Of a stretch of DNA of 64,000 nt, positions 24,595 to 35,550 are shown piece by piece. Source of the DNA: Methylohalomonas sp034521715 (lineage in GTDB: Bacteria; Pseudomonadota; Gammaproteobacteria; Methylohalomonadales; Methylohalomonadaceae). The stretch is taken from NCBI GenBank assembly GCA_034521715.1, contig JAXHLY010000003.1:248001-312000 (forward strand), given 5' to 3'. Both the position numbers and the translations under genes were made by a program. The notes below the pieces were generated by a model. The model made no database searches. It worked only from the letters and a program-made list of their open reading frames with translations, and was not told where the DNA came from. Position 1 is the stretch's first letter, and each line of letters opens with the position of its first letter.

Positions 24595-27500
24595 ATGAAG
24601 CAGATATTCCGGGCTCTCGTTGTTGCAGTATTGCTGGCCATGGCTGGTTCCGTATCGGCCCTGGGGCTTGGCAAGCTGGAGCAGGATTCTTCCCTCAATG
24701 AACGTTTTGAGGGACGTATTTTCCTGTTGTCAGCGACGCCGGATGAGCTCGCCAGTCTGCAAGTAAGACTGGCCGACGAGCCCGCGTTTCGCCGCGCCGG
24801 CATCGACTATGCCCCTGTCCTGCGTGATCTGAAGTTCAAGCTGGTCGAGCCCGAGTCAGGGCCGGATTACATCCATGTCACCAGCAGCCAGCCGGTTCGC
24901 GAACCGTTCCTGAATTTCCTGGTAGAGTTGAACTGGTCTTCGGGACGGCTCTTTCGCGAGTACACTGTACTGCTGGATCCGCCGATGTATGAGCCGGACC
25001 AGGGCCGGATGGCTGCGCCGTCGCGTACAACAGCCCCGGCGCCGGCAGAGGAAACCACTGCCGCCGCACCATCCAGGTCAGGTCATCCGGTGATTATCCC
25101 GAGGATGAGCCGGCCAGGTCCGGCCCGCTCGGCGTATACCCCGTCTTACAGCGGCGGCGATTACGGCCCGGTACAAAGCGGTGAGACGCTCTGGTCCATC
25201 GCCAATGGCATGAAACCGGCTGCAGTGACCACACATCAGATGATGCTGGCGTTGCTGCGTGTCAACCCTGACGCCTTTATCGGCAATAACATCAATGGCC
25301 TCAAGCGAGGCGCCATCCTGCGGATGCCGGATGCGGACGAGATGGAGGCCATGAGTCAGGCCGAGGCACTGGCGCAGGTCAGAAGCCAGCACGGGCTGTG
25401 GGAGAGCGCCCGCCAGTCCGTGGCTGCCGACCCGGCGACCCGGGCAGAAACGGCAAGCCCCGCCCCTGTGGATAGTGCCGAGGAACTTGCCAGTGAAACC
25501 CCTGCCGCAGAAGCGGCTGAAACCGAGTCGCGCCTCGAGCTGGTCGGCGCCGAGCAGGGCGCCGCCGCCCAGACCGGTGACGCCGAGGGCGACAGCACCG
25601 ACCTGTCACAGCAACTGGCGGTGGCCAATGAAAAGCTTCAGTCCATCAATCAGGAAAATGCCGAACTCCGCGATCGTCTGGCCGAAAACGAGGCGCTGAT
25701 CGAGGATCTCAAACGGCTGATCGCCCTGAAGGACGATGAACTGGCATCGTTGCAGGACCGTACGGCAGAGGAGGCCGCCGCCGTGGAGCCGGCAGCCCCC
25801 GCCCCGCAACAGATCGACGGCGTTGAGTATCCCAACGGTGATCCCGGGCAGTTCATCGGTGAAGTACCACCGCTGGACGAGTTGCGACCCGGTCCGGTGC
25901 CGGCGGCCGCCGAGATCAGTCATACGGTGAACCGCCCCGAAGCGGCCCGGCAGCTGATGCCGGAGCGGAGGAAAAGGCCGCACCGAAACCCGCCGCCGCG
26001 ACGGAGCCGCCGGAACCCGCGCCATCGGGGCCCGATGATGGCCAGACCGCTGGCGACACCACCCCGGCTGTGGCCGGAGGCGGTATCATGGGCATGGTCA
26101 TGGGGCTGGTCGGCAGTGCCCGGGATTTCATATTCAATAATCTGATGATCGCCGGTGGTGTGGTGCTGGCGATTATTGTCCTGCTGGCAGGCATGATGTT
26201 CATGCGCCAGCGCCAGGTACGTATCGAGGAAGAAGCCGATGCCATGGTGGCTGCCGGTGTCGGTACCTTCCCGGACTTTGCCGCCGGCGATGATATCGGA
26301 CCAGAGCCAGTTTCAGAAGATGATTCTGAAAGCGTTACCGAGGTCAATGCCGCTGTTGCTGAAAGCGGAGAAGATCAGGGATGCAACAGCAGTGAGTGCT
26401 GACGCAGCAGCGCGAGGATGATGACGATCTCTTTGTCGTGCCCCAGGGCGAGGCCGAACCCAGCCCGGCCTGCTGATGACGAGGAAGAAGACCCGCTGGC
26501 TGAGGTTAATGTGCTCATGGCCTATGAGCATTTCGATCAGGCCGAATCGTTCGTACGCAACGCGCTCAAGAGCGAACCGGACAAGGTTGAGTATCATGCC
26601 AAGCTGCTGGAAGTCTTTTATGCCGCCGGCAACAAGAAAAAGTATGAAGAGGCCGCCAGTGACCTCGGGATCTGACCGGGGGGCAGGGCGAAGCACTGGG
26701 ATATGGCAGTCGCCATGTGGCAGGAGCTTTCACCCAACCGGGCATTGTTCGAAGGCGGCGGGGACGAAGAAGAACCTGCCGAAAGCACCGGTGGCGGTGC
26801 GGGTATTGTCGATATTACCGGTGATACCGCCGGCGGCGGCGAAGGGGATGCCAAGGGTGAAGGTACCGGCGGCGGACTGGATTTCGATCTGGGAGATTCC
26901 ACCGGTGGCGGCAGCAGCGCCGCTGGCAGCGAAGGCGAGGAGATGCTGGATCTCACCGCCTCGGACGAGACGGCCGACGATGAAATGCTGGACCTGACGG
27001 CTTCAAGCCAGGATGAAGACGACGGCGATATGTTGGACCTGACCGCCGCGGAAAGCAGTGCGGGAGAATCATTCGAGCAGACCCAGGCTTTGAGCGGGAG
27101 CGCCGGTGAGCAGGACAATAATGCCCTGGATATTTCCCTGGAGGGTGGCGACGGCAGTGATCTGCTGGATGTAACGCGCAGCGGTGATCTGGATGCGGGT
27201 GAAGACTTGCTGGACGTAACCGCTACAGGCAGGCATGAAGAGGATATCAAGGAAACCGCGGAAGACGATGACGGCAGTCTGGATTTTTCCATGGACATGG
27301 ATACGGCTGAAGAACCCGCGACCGAAGAACCGGAATCCACGGCATATGTTGATGACAATATGCTTGAGTTTGACAGTGATTTCAGTCTCGATACCGGTGA
27401 CGGCGAAACCGCCGGTGCGGAAGAAAAGACTGCCGCTGCGGTTGAAGACGATAACTCGCTGGACTTTGATACGTCGGATCTGGATCTTGAAACAGGGGAT

Positions 27501-28566
27501 GAAGCCTCCGATGCCGGCAACCTGGATGAAATCGGTGAAGAGCTCGATCGTCTTGAACAGACGCTGGGTACGCTGTCGCGTCAGGAAGCCACAAAGGGAT
27601 TGGGCAGCAATACCTCGGATGCACTTGACGGTATCGACAGTGCCCTCGAAGGTTTCGGCGGTGAAGATGATGCCGAGTCCCTGCCGGAAACCAGTGATTC
27701 AGAGCTCGATATATCCCTGGGCGGTAATGAAACTGCCGATACCAGCAGCGAAGCGGATGAACTCGATATTTCCCTGGGTGGCACTGCAACAGCCGGGGAA
27801 AGCACCGGCACGGGAGATGACCTGTCGGATCTGAGTATTGAACTTGATAGCGGGGGAGATGAAAGCCTGTCTCCTGCTACCGGATCCGACGATGATGAAC
27901 TTTCCCTGGATTTATCGGATCCGGATATGGAATTCGATAGTGATACCGAGCTGGATGCGGGCAGGGCTTTGTCTGAAGATGAGGACGAGATATCCGCGGA
28001 ATTGTCGGAACTGAGCAAGGGTCTGGAAAGCGGCGATCTGGAACTGGGAGATGAAGGCGAGATCAGTCTCGAGACCGGTGGCGGGGAAGATGAATTCTCT
28101 ATGGATCTGGATACGGGCGATGACTCCGGCGAGTCGGTTGCCGGCAGTGGTCTTGAAGCAGACCTGAATTATGAATCATTCGATACAGTCAAGATGAATG
28201 CTGTCGAAGACGAATCTGAAGATAGTAGTGGTCTCGATCTGGACCTGAGTGCGGATGACATCAGTTCTTCCGACTCCATTGATATGGACTCTACCGTCGA
28301 ATTGCCGAAAGAAAAACTCGGCGGCGGCCTGTCACTGGAAGGTGATGAAGATAATGATGAAGAGGACAAGACAGTATTCGTCGGCCGCAGTAGTGATACT
28401 GAAGAACAGAGCCTGGAAGATGAACTGACAACCAAGCTGGATCTCGGCCAAGGCCTATGTCGAATTGGGTGATTCGGATAGTGCCCGCAGTATTCTTGAA
28501 GAGATCATGAAAGACGGTAACGAGGATCAAAAGCGCCAGGCCGGAGAACTCCTGAACCAGCTCTGA
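24595..28566 (+). CDS. fimV: FimV-like polar/pilus assembly protein (multiple frameshifts)
   Basis: FimV proteins bind peptidoglycan, organise the cell pole and are needed for type IV pilus function in Pseudomonas. The gene encodes about 1320 residues once frames are joined. Order: signal peptide (MKQIFRALVVAVLLAMAGSV), conserved N-terminal domain, LysM-like segment (GDYGPVQSGETLWSIANGMK), coiled coil (AVANEKLQSINQENAELRDR), transmembrane helix (IAGGVVLAIIVLLAGMMF), a TPR-like piece (MAYEHFDQAESFVRNALKSE), a very acidic region with repeated DMLDLTA and ELDISLGG motifs (26.9-28.4 kb), and the C-terminal FimV domain (KAYVELGDSDSARSILEEIM) ending at 28566. Frames change near 25950, 26385, 26455, 26685 and 28445. 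truA follows as in relatives. Confidence 0.85.
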
Positions 28567-28772
28567 GTATCGGGCCATTCACAAGTCGTTTATAGTTTGC
28601 CTTACAGAGTGTCATGCCGCGTTGCCGGCTTGTCTCGATCCCGGTCGTATTCGCGAGGCAGGTTCCCGCCGAACTCCCGGCTATGGCAAGACATTGCCGA
28701 TTATTTCATGTTCCAGCGCTCCGGCTTTTCCGCTTGTGAGGGTCGCTCTTACAGTGAGCGACGGCTTCCAGC

Positions 28773-29576
28773 ATGCGTATGGCGCTTGCGGTATTGAATA
28801 CCGTGGCACTCACTTTCAGGGCTGGCAGCGCCTGCGTAAAGACGGGCGCAACGTACAATCCTGCGTCGAAACGGCGCTCTCCCGGGTTGCTGATCACGAG
28901 GTAACAACGGCCTGTGCCGGTCGTACCGACAGCGGCGTTCATGCCCGTTACCAGGTAGTGCATTTCGATACTGAAGCCGAGCGCGACATGCATGGCTGGG
29001 TACTGGGCTGTAACACACATTTGCCGGGGGATGTCAGCGTGCTGTGGGCGCAGCCGGTGGAAGATCGTTCATGCGCGGTTCTCGGCGACTGCCCGCACCT
29101 ACCGCTACTGTATTCTCAACCGCACGGCGCGGCCGGGGCTGCTGCACGGTCTGGTAACCTGGGAATGCCGGCCACTGGATGTCACGCGCATGCTGGTCGC
29201 TGCCGGAAACGGCTTATCGGCGAACATGATTTCAGTGGTTACCGGGCGCTTTCCTGCCAATCAACGTCTCCTGTCCGGCATGTCCGCCGACTGACCGTCT
29301 GCCGGCAGGATGAATACATTGTCATTGCGATAGAAGCCAATGCCTTCGTCCATCATATGGTCAGAAATATTGCCGGCGTCCTGATGACAATCGGCAAGGG
29401 CAAGGCGGACGTGGCCTGGTCGGCCGAAATCCTGGCCGGGCGCTGACCGTACCGCCGCGGCGCGTGCACGCGGCGGCCGGCCTTCATCTGGCGGCTATCG
29501 AATACCCCGACCGGGCGGCCCTGCCGCCGCCGGCCGCAGACTGGCCGGCATGGGACCAATGTCCGGCGGGTGGTAA
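28773..29576 (+). CDS. truA: tRNA pseudouridine(38-40) synthase TruA (frameshifted)
   Basis: TruA makes pseudouridine at positions 38-40 in the tRNA anticodon arm. MRMALGIEYRGTHFQGWQR is readable with one shift near 28788. The catalytic Asp lies in TACAGRTDSGVHARYQVVHF. SATARTYRYCILNR sits in another frame after about 29085, then FSGYRALSCQSTSPVRHV and EANAFVHHMVRNIAGVLMTI, and AGLHLAAIEYP after a shift near 29446. At least four indels. The true stop is uncertain; TAA at 29574-29576 is one possibility. Gene order fimV-truA-trpF is conserved in Gammaproteobacteria. Confidence 0.8.
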
Positions 29577-29610
29577 CACCCGCGCTCGGCCCACGGGCCG
29601 AATGCACGCC

Positions 29611-30258
29611 ATGAACCCAGTGCCCGATCAGCATCGTATCCGCATCAAGATCTGCGGTATCACCCGCCCGGATGACGCGATCGCCGCGGCCGCCGCCGGC
29701 GCCGATGCGATCGGCCTGGTGTTTTACCCGCCGAGTCCGCGGGCAGTGGCGATCGAACAGGCGCGCGAGATCGCTGCGGCACTGCCGCCCTTCGTGACGC
29801 GGGTTGGCGCTGTTCGTTGACGCCGGCCATGACTCGGTGGCGGAGGCACTCGCCAGTGTGCCCATCGATCTGCTGCAGTTTCATGGCGATGAGCCGGCCG
29901 CTGACTGTGAAAGCTACGGGCTGCCGTATATCAAGGCGGCGCGTGTCCAGCCGGGTTTTGAGCTGGAGCGGTTCAACTCCCGCTATACCGGTGCCTGTGG
30001 CATACTGGCCGATACTTATCAGGCCGGCGCGCAAGGGCGGGACCGGTGAAGTATTCGACTGGTCGCTGATCCCGGTCCGGCGCAGCAAACCGCTGATACT
30101 GGCGGGCGGTTTGACGCCTGAGCAATGTTGCCGCCGCCGTTCGCCGGATACGCCCGTTCGGCGTTGATGTCAGTGGTGGTGTCGAGTCGGCCAAGGGCGT
30201 CAAGGATGCCGACCGCATAGCCGCATTTATACGCGAGGTAGAAAACGTTGAGACGTGA
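29611..30258 (+). CDS. trpF: Phosphoribosylanthranilate isomerase (frameshifted)
   Basis: TrpF carries out the Amadori rearrangement in tryptophan synthesis. RIKICGITRPDDAIAAAAAG with its catalytic Cys is in the first frame, with GLVFYPPSPRAV. LFVDAGHDSVAEALASVPID and LLQFHGDEPAADC follow in a second frame after about 29805, EVFDWSLIPVRRSKPLILAG in a third after about 30030, and FGVDVSGGVESAKGVKD after about 30125, to the TGA at 30256-30258. Corrected length is about 216 residues. Its end overlaps the trpB GTG start by 4 bases, so the two are coupled. Confidence 0.85.
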
Positions 30259-31478
30259 AGTCCGCAGCAGTCATGACTGAACCACACCCGCAGCTGCCCG
30301 ACAGCCGCGGCCACTTCGGTCCTTATGGCGGCCGCTTTGTTTCGGAAACACTCATGGGGCCGCTGGAAGAACTCGAGCAGGCCTATGAACGTTATCTCAA
30401 AGACCCGGAGTTTATCGCCGAGCTGAACGACGAGTTGAGGGATTTCGTCGGCCGGCCGTCACCGCTGTATCACGCCCGGCGCTGGTCGGACAAACTCGGC
30501 GGCGCCCAGATCTACCTCAAGCGCGAAGATCTGAATCATACCGGCGCGCACAAGGTGAACAACACTGTCGGCCAGGCTTTGCTGGCTTATCGCATGGGTA
30601 AAAAACGGGTGATTGCCGAGACCGGTGCCGGCCAGCATGGCGTTGCCACGGCGACGATCGCCGCGCGTTACGGCATGGAGTGCGTGGTTTACATGGGCTC
30701 GGAAGATGTCAGGCGCCAGTCGATCAATGTCTATCGAATGCGCCTGCTCGGTGCCGACGTCGTGCCGGTTGAGGCCGGCTCGAAAACCCTGAAGGATGCG
30801 CTCAACGAGGCGATGCGCGACTGGGTAACCAATGTCGATACCACGTTCTACATCATCGGTACCGTCGCCGGGCCGCATCCGTATCCGGCCATGGTCCGCG
30901 ACTTCCAGTCGATTATCGGCAGGGAAACCCGTGAACAGTCACTGGAGAAGCTGGGCAAGCTGCCGGATGTACTGGTGGCCTGTGTCGGCGGCGGCTCCAA
31001 TGCCATCGGTCTGTTCTACCCGTTCCTGCAGGATCAGGCCGTGAAAATGTACGGCGTCGAGGCGGGAGGTGAGGGTATTGCCAGTGGTCATCACGCCGCC
31101 CCGCTCGCGGCCGGCCGGCCCGGTGTGCTGCATGGCAACCGGACCTATCTGATGGAAGACGAGCACGGCCAGATCATCGAAACGCATTCGGTGTCCGCCG
31201 GACTCGACTATCCCGGTGTCGGCCCGGAGCACGCCTGGCTCAAGGACAGCGGCCGCGCCGAATACGTGACCGCCGATGATGCCGAGGCGCTTGCCGCCTT
31301 CCACGAACTGACCCGTACCGAAGGTATCATGCCGGCACTGGAAACCGCGCACGCGCTGGCCTATGCTGCCAAACTGGCGCCGGCAATGGATCGCGACAAG
31401 GTCATTGTTATCAACCTGTCCGGCCGCGGTGACAAGGATATACACACGGTTGCAGCCCACGAGGGCATCAGCATCTGA
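30255..31478 (+). CDS. trpB: Tryptophan synthase beta chain
   Basis: TrpB condenses indole with serine using PLP. The 407-residue protein has GPYGGRFVSETLMGPLEELE, the PLP Lys100 in REDLNHTGAHKVNN, the phosphate-binding glycine loop in VACVGGGSNAIG, the catalytic Glu near 120 (AETGAGQHGVATA), and LSGRGDKD near the C-terminus. The start is GTG at 30255 overlapping trpF, with ATG at 30273 as alternative. trpA follows after a small inserted gene. No frameshift. Confidence 0.96.
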   Translation: MKSAAVMTEPHPQLPDSRGHFGPYGGRFVSETLMGPLEELEQAYERYLKDPEFIAELNDELRDFVGRPSPLYHARRWSDKLGGAQIYLKREDLNHTGAHKVNNTVGQALLAYRMGKKRVIAETGAGQHGVATATIAARYGMECVVYMGSEDVRRQSINVYRMRLLGADVVPVEAGSKTLKDALNEAMRDWVTNVDTTFYIIGTVAGPHPYPAMVRDFQSIIGRETREQSLEKLGKLPDVLVACVGGGSNAIGLFYPFLQDQAVKMYGVEAGGEGIASGHHAAPLAAGRPGVLHGNRTYLMEDEHGQIIETHSVSAGLDYPGVGPEHAWLKDSGRAEYVTADDAEALAAFHELTRTEGIMPALETAHALAYAAKLAPAMDRDKVIVINLSGRGDKDIHTVAAHEGISI

Positions 31479-31499
31479 TGCAACGGGTGGATCGCAGGT

Positions 31500-31706
31500 A
31501 TGAATAATCGCGAAAAATTTCTCACGCTTGTTTTCGATAATGAGCTCGATCGCTCCGATGTGGCGGAAATGCTCAAGGTAGACCGTGACCAGGTGGATCA
31601 CTGGATGATCTCCCCCGAGTCGGCCCGGCACGAGGATATTCCGGACATGGCCATCGAATTGCTGGAACTCAAGCTCAAATTGCGTGAAGAGTCGCAATCC
31701 GGCTGA
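31500..31706 (+). CDS. Small helix-turn-helix-like protein between trpB and trpA
   Basis: A 68-residue, strongly helical and acidic protein. Residues about 17-38 (LDRSDVAEMLKVDRDQVDHW) look like a helix-turn-helix, with a short Leu/Lys-rich helix at the end (IELLELKLKLREESQ). It starts 21 bases after trpB with GCAGGT before ATG and ends 104 bases before trpA. I do not recognise it as part of the usual trp operon. A DNA-binding or adaptor role is only inferred. Confidence 0.55.
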   Translation: MNNREKFLTLVFDNELDRSDVAEMLKVDRDQVDHWMISPESARHEDIPDMAIELLELKLKLREESQSG

Positions 31707-31810
31707 TGTTTCACGCCCTTGTTACGGCCCCACGCGGCCGCGTGGTAAAATCCGTCATTCCTGGGCCTTACGGCAGGACCGTTCTCTGACACCATCCCCG
31801 GAAGCCTTGC

Positions 31811-32618
31811 ATGAGCCGTATCAAAACCTGTTTTGACAAGTTGCACGCGGATAAGCGCCGCGCCCTGATTCCTTTCATTACCGCCGGTGACCCGAACCCA
31901 GAAGTGACGGTACCGCTGATGCATGCCCTGGTCGGCGGTGGCGCCGACCTGATCGAACTGGGCGTACCGTTTTCCGACCCCATGGCCGACGGGCCGGTGA
32001 TTCAGCGCGCCAGTGAGCGTGCCCTCAAACACGGGGTGACCCTGCACAATGTCATCGATATGGTGACCGAGTTCCGGCGTGACAATGCGGATACACCGGT
32101 AATTCTCATGGGTTATCTCAATCCGATCGAAGTCATGGGCTATGAGGCCTTTGCCGCATCCTGCCAGCGTGCCGGTGTCGATGGCGCCCTGGTGGTGGAT
32201 ATGCCGCCGGAGGAGGCCGGTGATTTTGCCGGCCTGCTGCGCGGCCATGACATGGACCAGGTATTCCTGCTGGCGCCGACCACCAGTGATATCCGTATCG
32301 GGCGTGTCTGTGCGACGGCCAGCGGGTTTATTTATTATGTCTCGCTCAAGGGTGTGACCGGCAGTGACCGCCTGGATCTGGATGATGTGGCGGCGCATAT
32401 TGAGCATATCCGCACATATACCAAATTGCCCGTCGGGGTCGGTTTCGGTATCAAGGATGCAGACACGGCAGGGCCGTGTCGCCGGTTTCAGTGATGCGGT
32501 CGTGGTCGGCAGTGCACTGGTGGAACGTATTGCCGGCTACAGCGGCGATCGCGAACGGATGACGGCCGAGGCAACGGCATTCATGCAGTCCATGCGCGTG
32601 GCCATGGATGCCGCGTGA
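31811..32618 (+). CDS. trpA: Tryptophan synthase alpha chain (frameshifted near the end)
   Basis: TrpA cleaves indole-glycerol phosphate and channels indole to TrpB. The catalytic Glu is in GGADLIELGVPFSDPMADGP (near 49) and the catalytic Asp in MGYLNPIEVMGYEAF region (near 60-110). GFIYYVSLKGVTG and GVGFGIKDADTA lead to the phosphate site. A one-base change near 32470 ends the frame early (GPCRRFQ). The true continuation AGFSDAVVVGSALVERIAG runs in the next frame to 32618. Corrected length is about 269 residues. accD follows after 32 bases. Confidence 0.9.
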
Positions 32619-32650
32619 ACAGAATCTGATGATATGAGTCAGGAGCGCCA

Positions 32651-33514
32651 ATGAGCTGGATCAAGAAACTGCTGCCTTCGCGTATCAAGACGAATGGCTC
32701 CAGCCGTCGTACCGTACCCGAGGGACTCTGGACCAAGTGCACTTCCTGTAATGCCGTGCTCTACCGGGCCGAGCTCGAGCGCAATCTCGAGGTATGCCCG
32801 AAATGCAGCCAGCACCTGCGCATAAATGCGCGCAACCGGCTCGACGGCTTCCTCGACCCGGAGCCGCGCACGGAAATCGGCGCCAACATCAGGCCGGTCG
32901 ACAAGCTGCGTTTCCGCGATCAGAAAAAATACCGTGACAGGCTCAGCCAGGCGCAGCGCACAACCGGCGAGCAGGATGCCCTGATCGCCATGGCCGGGCA
33001 GGTCAAGGGCCTGCCACTGGCGGCGGTGGCTTTTGAATTCAATTTCATGGGCGGGTCAATGGGTTCGGTAGTCGGGGAACGGTTTGTCCGTGCTGCCGAG
33101 TACAGTGCCGACAACAACGTACCCCTCGTTGCCTTCTGCACCAGCGGCGGTGCCCGTATGCAGGAGGCGATCATCTCGCTGATGCAGATGGCCAAGACCA
33201 GCGCCGCCATCGGTACACTGAACCGCCGGGGCATCCCGTTTGTCACGGTACTGACCGACCCGACCATGGGCGGCGTTTCCGCGAGTCTCGCCAGTCTCGG
33301 TGACATTATTATTGCCGAACCCAATGCCCTGATCGGCTTTGCCGGTCCGCGGGTCATTGAGCAGACCGTGCGCGAAACCCTGCCGCCGGGGTTCCAGCGC
33401 AGTGAATTCCTGCAGGAGCACGGTGCGATTGATATCATCATGGATCGGCGCGAGATGCGCGATCGCATTGCCTCACTGCTGGCAATGCTGAGCCGCCAGA
33501 GGCTCGCCGGTTGA
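32651..33514 (+). CDS. accD: Acetyl-CoA carboxylase, carboxyltransferase subunit beta
   Basis: AccD works with AccA to transfer carboxyl from biotin to acetyl-CoA, the first committed step of fatty acid synthesis. The 287-residue protein begins MSWIKKLLPSRIK. An N-terminal zinc ribbon has two CxxC pairs (CTSC and CPKC near 31-52). The crotonase-like body includes FMGGSMGSVVGERFVRA and CTSGGARMQEAIISLMQMAK and GGVSASLASLGDIIIAEP. AGGAGCG at 32641 is the ribosome binding site. folC follows, the standard order. Confidence 0.96.
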   Translation: MSWIKKLLPSRIKTNGSSRRTVPEGLWTKCTSCNAVLYRAELERNLEVCPKCSQHLRINARNRLDGFLDPEPRTEIGANIRPVDKLRFRDQKKYRDRLSQAQRTTGEQDALIAMAGQVKGLPLAAVAFEFNFMGGSMGSVVGERFVRAAEYSADNNVPLVAFCTSGGARMQEAIISLMQMAKTSAAIGTLNRRGIPFVTVLTDPTMGGVSASLASLGDIIIAEPNALIGFAGPRVIEQTVRETLPPGFQRSEFLQEHGAIDIIMDRREMRDRIASLLAMLSRQRLAG

Positions 33515-33552
33515 ATGCAGCAATTGCAAGTTCACAGAGAGGGTCTTCGGGC

Positions 33553-34871
33553 ATGCAACTAGGCTCGCCATGTACCGCCAGCGGGGCCGCCAAACCCGTA
33601 CGTTTCAACACCCTCGACGAATGGCTGCGCTGGCAGGAATCACTGCATGCCACGGAAATCGAGCTGGGTCTCGATCGCTGTCGTCAGGTTGCCGCCAATC
33701 TCGGGCTGCTTGAACCGGCGTATGCGGTCATCAGTGTCGCCGGTACCAATGGCAAGGGTTCCAGCGTCGGCATGCTGGACAGTATTCTGCGCCGGGCCGG
33801 CTACAGTGTCGGCAGCTACACTTCACCGCACCTGGTCCGCTATAACGAGCGCATCCGGATCAACGGTGAGGAGGCTTCGGATGCGGCGCTGTGCAGTGCT
33901 TTCGAGCGTATCAATGAGGCCCGCGGTGATATTTCCCTGACCTATTTTGAATTCGGCACGCTGGCGGCGCTGGAATTGTGCCGCGCGGCCGGCGTCGATA
34001 TCGCCGTGCTGGAGGTCGGGCTGGGCGGGCGTCTGGATGCCGTGAATGTACTGGATGCCGACGCCGCACTGGTGACCGCGATCGATCTCGATCACCAGAA
34101 TTTCCTCGGCGATACACGGGAACTGATCGCTGTCGAAAAGGCCGGTATTTACCGCGGCGGCAAACCGGCAATATGTTCGGACCCGAATCCGCCACTGTCG
34201 CTGCGCGATTATGCCGCCGGCATCGATGCCCGGCTGGCGGTTCGTGAATGATGGGTTCCGTATCACCCGCCACGTCGATAACTGGGACTGGTCCTGTCGG
34301 CGACAGTGCCTGGCGAGCGCTGCCGTATCCGGACCCCTTTAACAGCTGCCAGGTCATGAATGCTGCCGGTGTGTTAATGGTATTGCACGAACTGCTGGAC
34401 CGCTTTCCGGTAACCGTTGATGCCATTCGCGAGGGCCTTGCCGGATTCCGGCTCAACGGCCGCTTCCAGGTGATTCCCGGTGAGCTGCAGTATGTGCTGG
34501 ATGTGGCCCATAACCGTCACGCGGCATTGACACTGCTGGAGAATCTCCGCCATGTACCGTCGCAGGGCCGGACCCATGTCATTATCGGCATGTTGCGGGA
34601 CAAGGACCGGCGCAGTGTGTTCGAGGTGCTGAATGCTGTCGCCGACAGCTGGCATACCATCAGCCTGACGAACAGCCGCGGTACGGATGCCAGCGTTCTG
34701 ACCACGGAACTGGAGGCCATGCATACCGGCAAGCCGGTAACGACCCATGACACCATGGACGCTGCACTGGCCACGGTACGTGCGCAGGCCACCACCGGCG
34801 ACCGCGTGCTCATAACCGGGTCTTTCCTCACAGTCGGTGCCGCCCTCGGCTTACTGGAGACCAGGAACTGA
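33553..34871 (+). CDS. folC: Bifunctional folylpolyglutamate / dihydrofolate synthase (frameshifted)
   Basis: FolC adds glutamate to dihydropteroate and to folates. The ATP loop VISVAGTNGKGSSVGMLDSI and SYTSPHLVRYNERIRI are in the first frame; EVGLGGRLDAVNV and TAIDLDHQNFLGDT follow. The frame stops at 34251, but GFRITRHVDNWDWS is readable after a one-base shift there, and a second shift near 34290 restores GPVGDSAWRALPYPDP and the C-terminal domain (YVLDVAHNRHAALTLL, GMLRDKDRRSVFEVL, SFLTVGAALGLLE). I use ATG 33553, preceded by GAGAGGG, rather than TTG 33511. folP is missing from its usual place beside ftsH, but folC is intact in content. Confidence 0.88.
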
Positions 34872-34873
34872 AC

Positions 34874-35512
34874 ATGGATCGGGGATTGAAGGAACGTCTG
34901 GTCGGCGCGGCGGTACTGGTGGCGCTGGCCGTCATATTCATTCCAATGCTGCTGGACGATTCACCCTCCGGTCCCGGGCCCATTACCGGCACCAATATCC
35001 CGGAAAGGCCCGATGCCGAAGACGGCTTCAGTTCACGCATCATCCCGGTCAAGCCGGAGCCGGTGGAAGTTGAACTGCCGGAATCCCGGCCCGCTGACGA
35101 TGCCGCGGCAGAGCCGCAGGCGGCCGAACCGGCGCCACAGCCACAGCCGGCAGAATCCGGAGCCGAAGCGCCGGAGTCCGACGCTGCAACGGCAACGGAA
35201 CCGTCCGGGGATGGACAGGAACCGGCACTGACCACGGCCATGCCGGCCCCGGAGACCGATACCGATACTGGCAAACCGTCGGGCTGGGTCATCCAGCTGG
35301 GCAGTTTTTCGCAGGAAAGCAATGCCCGCGAGTTGGACGAGAAGTTGCGCGAGGCCGGCTATCCGGCTTTCGTCGAGCCGGTGACGCAGTCCGGCAAGCG
35401 GGTGTATCGCGTGCGTGTCGGCCCCGAAGTGATGCGCGGCGATGCCGAGAAAGTACGTGACAAGATTGCCACCGACTTCGATATCAAGGGCATCGTTGTC
35501 AGCTATCCCTGA
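34874..35512 (+). CDS. dedD: SPOR-domain cell-division protein DedD
   Basis: DedD is a bitopic inner-membrane protein that binds denuded peptidoglycan at the septum. The 212-residue protein has a short cytoplasmic start (MDRGLKERLVGA), one transmembrane helix near 10-26, a Pro/Ala/Glu-rich periplasmic linker, and a C-terminal SPOR domain from about 135 (GWVIQLGSFSQESNARELDE, then RVRVGPEVMRGDAEKV). The start ATG follows folC by 2 bases with CAGGAA upstream. cvpA follows, the conserved order. Confidence 0.93.
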   Translation: MDRGLKERLVGAAVLVALAVIFIPMLLDDSPSGPGPITGTNIPERPDAEDGFSSRIIPVKPEPVEVELPESRPADDAAAEPQAAEPAPQPQPAESGAEAPESDAATATEPSGDGQEPALTTAMPAPETDTDTGKPSGWVIQLGSFSQESNARELDEKLREAGYPAFVEPVTQSGKRVYRVRVGPEVMRGDAEKVRDKIATDFDIKGIVVSYP

Positions 35513-35550
35513 TAGCTGGCTGACGACCCGGAACATAGCGGACGCACGGC

